Positions 61,437 to 64,000 of a stretch of 64,000 nucleotides of DNA are shown here, piece by piece (position 1 is the first letter of the stretch; each line of letters starts with the position of its first letter). The stretch comes from Methanosarcina acetivorans C2A. GTDB lineage: Archaea > Halobacteriota > Methanosarcinia > Methanosarcinales > Methanosarcinaceae. Position numbers and translations under genes: made by a program. A model generated the notes under the pieces. It was not told the DNA's origin. It saw only the letters and a program-made list of their open reading frames with translations, and did no database searches. The stretch spans positions 2,666,001-2,730,000 of the forward strand of contig NC_003552.1 in NCBI RefSeq assembly GCF_000007345.1. The letters are read 5' to 3'.

Positions 61437-62852
61437 ATGTTTGACATTTTCAAAAGCATGATTAAAGAGGAGTGGCGGATGCACTCCAGTCTTTTCGGGC
61501 ACAGGGGTTTTGTCCTCTTTCCGGTCTTTATTTTTTTATTCACGTTTTTTGCAAGCCTGGTCCTGCCCTTGTTCAGGGAGATTGTTAGCGATGCCCAGAT
61601 CGCTCTCGGGATGCATTATCTTTTCCTGCTTGCGGGAGGCATGGTCGGGGCTTTCGGGCTTATGGGCCGCGAATTTATGAACCGTCGTTTCGGGCAGGCA
61701 AGCCTGATTGCATATTCTTCTAGAGTGCTTCCTGTATCTGAAAGGTTTATCTTTGCCAACTTCCTGGGAAAAGATATCGTATATTATTTTGGCCTCTACA
61801 TCCTGCCCTTTGTTGCAGGCTTTGCCTTTGCAGCAAAATTTGTCCCTGCGGGCAATTTCGGAGCTCCTTCAATCCTCCTGACCCTTCTCCTGACCCTTTC
61901 TCTTTCCTTTATGATCGGGATTTCTGCAGTATTTTTCCTGTCAACCGTTTACGCTCACTCAGGAAAGATCTCGCTTTTCTGCCTGTTCACCGCTTCACTG
62001 TTCCTGCTCCGTATATCAGGAAATATGAATCATGAGACCCTGTACAGCCTTCCAAGCCTTTCCTTTTTCCTTGCTCCCTCCGAAAAGCAGCTCCTGCTTT
62101 CCGGGGTTCTGATCCTTGTCCCTTCCGCACTCTCGCTTATTTTCCTGAAACTCGAATTCCCTCAGGCACAGAAGAGTTTTTCCAACTCTTTTTCAAAGCT
62201 CTGCGGGTATCTCGGTTCGTACAGATATGCAGCTTTTGTTGCAAAAGACTCCCTTGATCTTAAGAGAAGCGAAGGGGGGCTCGGGAAAATCATTTTCTCT
62301 TTCGTGCTCCCTTTCCTGCTCGTCTGGACCCTGCTCTCTGCGCTCGGGAAGGTTATGCCGGCTTTAAGCACGCTTACACTTTTTGCCCTCGTGCTCGGCG
62401 TGCTTTCATCTTCGATGTATAACTGGCTTACCGAATACGATATTTTTTCATCCTATTCCTTTCTTCCCCTGAGGGTTTCGGATATGATAAAGAGCAAGCT
62501 AAACAGCTATCTTCTTCTTAACCTGATCCCCCTGGTAATTCTGACCACTCTCGCCCTTAAAAATGATCCCTCATCCCTTATCCCGTCCCTTCTGCTCTTC
62601 CTGACGATCTCCCTTTACATGGTTTCGGTACTCGTTTACCTGACCGGGCTCTCCCCTTCCATTAACCTCTACAACGGAAAGACCTTTGCCCTTTATACTC
62701 TTTCAGTAATGCCCCTCCTGCTGCTCAACATAATCCTGTCCATGTTCGGGCCGTACTATGCACTTGTGGACCTTTTGCTTGTGCCTGTTGCCCTGTACCT
62801 TCTCCTGAAAGGGTTCAGAAAATGGGATTGCAACGAAAGCCGGTATTTTTAA
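61437..62852 (+). CDS. ABC exporter membrane protein
   Basis: The protein has about 471 residues and 10-12 membrane spans. The first span follows MFDIFKSMIKEEWRMHSSLF, a cytoplasmic start typical of ABC-2-like permeases. Soluble parts are few. Located 138 bases after the ATPase gene on the same strand, it is the likely partner. ATG 61437 is behind GGCAGGG; an upstream GTG at 61407 would add ten Lys/Ser-rich residues. Confidence 0.75.
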   Translation: MFDIFKSMIKEEWRMHSSLFGHRGFVLFPVFIFLFTFFASLVLPLFREIVSDAQIALGMHYLFLLAGGMVGAFGLMGREFMNRRFGQASLIAYSSRVLPVSERFIFANFLGKDIVYYFGLYILPFVAGFAFAAKFVPAGNFGAPSILLTLLLTLSLSFMIGISAVFFLSTVYAHSGKISLFCLFTASLFLLRISGNMNHETLYSLPSLSFFLAPSEKQLLLSGVLILVPSALSLIFLKLEFPQAQKSFSNSFSKLCGYLGSYRYAAFVAKDSLDLKRSEGGLGKIIFSFVLPFLLVWTLLSALGKVMPALSTLTLFALVLGVLSSSMYNWLTEYDIFSSYSFLPLRVSDMIKSKLNSYLLLNLIPLVILTTLALKNDPSSLIPSLLLFLTISLYMVSVLVYLTGLSPSINLYNGKTFALYTLSVMPLLLLNIILSMFGPYYALVDLLLVPVALYLLLKGFRKWDCNESRYF

Positions 62853-62937
62853 GGGAGAGTGTTTTCCATGACGGGGTTTGACCGGTGGTTTTGAATATGA
62901 AATCAATTGACCAAAAACTAATATCAGGAGTTTAGGT

Positions 62938-63030
62938 GGATAGCTGTTTTTTAGCAGATAGATGTCTTTTAGCAGATGTATGCCTTTTAGCTGAATAGAT
63001 GTCCTTTAGTGGATAGATGTCTTTTTAATC
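62938..63030. repeat. 18-bp tandem repeat
   Basis: About five units related to GATAGATGTCTTTTAGCA follow one another (GATAGCTGTTTTTTAGCA, GATAGATGTCTTTTAGCA, GATGTATGCCTTTTAGCT, GATAGATGTCCTTTAGTG, GATAGATGTCTTTTTAAT). Non-coding, between the ABC permease and the K+ channel. Confidence 0.7.
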
Positions 63031-63156
63031 ATTGATTGAAAATATATAATTGGGGAGAGGTTAGAAGCCAATTTCTCATCCCCTGGGTTAATTCCGAAGA
63101 GTTCCCTCTCAGGCGGATCGGAAATCGGATAACGTGATTTATCGGAGGAAGAGACT

Positions 63157-63570
63157 ACGATTCCATTTCTCTTAACTTTACTTGCATTTTTAAGAGTACT
63201 AAGAAGGTTGCTTAAGGACGAGAAGTTCCGTGCCCTCCTGTATATCACGGCGTTCACTCTTGCTATTGGGACTTTTTTCTATCATTCTGTTGAGGGTTGG
63301 GACTGGCTTGATTCTCTCTATTTCTCGGTTATCACCCTGACAACTGTGGGGTATGGAGATTTTACCCCTAAAACAAACATCGGGAAATTTTTTACAATAA
63401 TTTATATTTTTATAGGGTTGGGGATCCTTGTCGCTTTTGTTACTCCTATCGGAGAATATATAGTAGATAGAAGACTTGACAGGATACAGGAGAGGGAGCA
63501 GAAGAAAGAAATACCTGAAAATGAGTTTGATTTCTCCGGCGTAATCGGAAAGTTGAGGGGAAAAAAATAA
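63157..63570 (+). CDS. Two-TM potassium channel
   Basis: The protein has about 137 residues with an outer helix (LLYITAFTLAIGTFFYH), a pore loop with the K+ selectivity filter TLTTVGYGDFTP, an inner helix (IIYIFIGLGILVAFVTPIGE) and a charged tail. It should form a tetrameric K+ channel. Starting at TTG 63208 would drop the preceding hydrophobic coding sequence IPFLLTLLAFLRVLRRLLKD. An ACG at 63157, seven bases behind GGAGGA, starts that segment exactly. I take ACG as the probable start. A T-rich run after the stop (GGTTTTTTCTTTT) may end transcription. Confidence 0.85.
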   Translation, partial: TIPFLLTLLAFLRVLRRLLKDEKFRALLYITAFTLAIGTFFYHSVEGWDWLDSLYFSVITLTTVGYGDFTPKTNIGKFFTIIYIFIGLGILVAFVTPIGEYIVDRRLDRIQEREQKKEIPENEFDFSGVIGKLRGKK

Positions 63571-63635
63571 GGTTTTTTCTTTTCCAGACTTCTTACATCA
63601 GATTAATCTATTATGTTTTTTATAATTCATATAGT

Positions 63636-63680
63636 GCATCATTCGATGTTGTATCATTTGATATTGCATCATTTCATAAC
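63636..63680. repeat. 15-bp tandem repeat
   Basis: Three units, GCATCATTCGATGTT, GTATCATTTGATATT and GCATCATTTCATAAC, lie between the channel gene and the lipoprotein gene. Non-coding; possibly regulator sites. Confidence 0.55.
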
Positions 63681-63737
63681 CGTGTATCGGGCATATGTGC
63701 AATAATTTTTTAAAATTAAACAAATGGGGTGAGGAGC

Positions 63738-64000
63738 ATTAACAGATTCAGTTTTTTTGTAATGGTAGTGCTTATTACAGCAATGTTATTTGTTTCCGGT
63801 TGTTCTCAGAATACACCTGAAGAAGATACAACCGAAGAAACAGGTGGCGAAGTGACCGAAGAGGTAACCGAAGGAGCAATGGAAGGAACAACGGAAGAAA
63901 CAACTGAAGGAGTAACTGAAGAAGCAACAGAAGAAGCAACGGAAGAAACAACCGAAGGGGTAATGGAAACAGAAGGGGAAGGAGGATATAGCTCTGTTAT
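63738..64000 (+). CDS. Thr/Glu-rich lipoprotein, 5' part only
   Basis: The frame runs off the window. It reads NRFSFFVMVVLITAMLFVSG then CSQN, a lipoprotein signal with the lipobox-like VSGC. More than 60 residues built from TEE, TTEE, TEGV and ATEE repeats follow, a flexible acidic linker such as those tethering a binding domain to the membrane. The start may be GTG 63729, or ATT 63738, which lies behind GGGGTGAGG and gives the usual signal-peptide start. The function of the missing part is unknown. Confidence 0.65.
   Translation, partial: MNRFSFFVMVVLITAMLFVSGCSQNTPEEDTTEETGGEVTEEVTEGAMEGTTEETTEGVTEEATEEATEETTEGVMETEGEGGYSSV

Noticed and set aside
1-64000. tRNA, rRNA, replication origin and riboswitch
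   Set aside because: I found no cloverleaf with conserved TTCGA arms, no rRNA motifs, no origin-binding repeats or Cdc6 gene, and no known riboswitch core.

Overview
The window looks like chromosomal DNA of a methanogenic archaeon of the genus Methanosarcina. The evidence is a methylcobamide:coenzyme M methyltransferase-type gene with two decayed 3' copies, two iron-sulfur-flavoprotein-like genes, remnants of an archaeal cupin-type glucose-6-phosphate isomerase (PGI), archaeal TATA-like promoters, and short MarR/TrmB-type regulators. The genus assignment is an inference from gene content; no 16S or other marker is present. No tRNA, rRNA or CRISPR array was seen.

Layout. (1) 1-5632: a solo insertion-sequence end, a leaderless metal-complex binding protein, a repeat-rich non-coding stretch, two tandem DUF2683/RelE-type toxin-antitoxin loci (one decayed, one with its toxin split by an IS1-type element), and an intact MtaA/MtbA-type methyltransferase. 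(2) 6166-9415: a SAM methyltransferase, then a degraded block (PGI fragment, group II intron remnant, 97-bp MITE, methyltransferase 3' fragment, flavoprotein, truncated M50-like gene). (3) 9838-28805: a roughly 19-kb surface-glycan cluster with GT2 and GT4 glycosyltransferases, an Alg14/Alg13-like pair, an acetyltransferase, a dTMP-kinase-like protein, a membrane-tethered nucleotidyltransferase, a GT-C-like membrane protein, a Wzx-type flippase, two membrane acyltransferases and rmlA/rmlD/rmlB for dTDP-L-rhamnose. (4) 29171-36751: a second copy of the degraded block, opened by nested insertion sequences (an IS1634-type element inside an IS481-type element inside a PGI pseudogene), then the methyltransferase 3' fragment, the second flavoprotein, a TPR protein and an intact M50-like protease. 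The glycan cluster is therefore bracketed by two direct copies of one block.

(5) 37324-45274: a PPOX/NimA-like flavoprotein, an exported C39-like peptidase, a MoxR ATPase/VWA operon and an intact IS21-type element with 4-bp target duplication. (6) 45453-48640: a VTC-domain, DUF4956 and CotH operon. (7) 48940-56738: two paralogous MarR + TrmB-like regulator pairs around an RND (HAE3/MmpL-type) exporter and a TrkH/TrkA potassium system. (8) 57394-64000: a decayed AbrB gene and small membrane protein, an AbrB/HTH/unknown three-gene operon, an AI-2E-family membrane protein, an ABC exporter, a two-TM potassium channel and the start of a Thr/Glu-rich lipoprotein.

A recurring oddity is that several clear coding frames (MoxR, VWA, RND, K+ channel, perhaps RmlD and the terminal lipoprotein) have no ATG, GTG or TTG at the expected start but a near-cognate codon (CTG, ACG, ATA, ATT) a normal distance from a good Shine-Dalgarno sequence. 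Other notable points are the block duplication, the nested IS history that can be rebuilt base by base, and the RmlD frameshift next to a module insertion.
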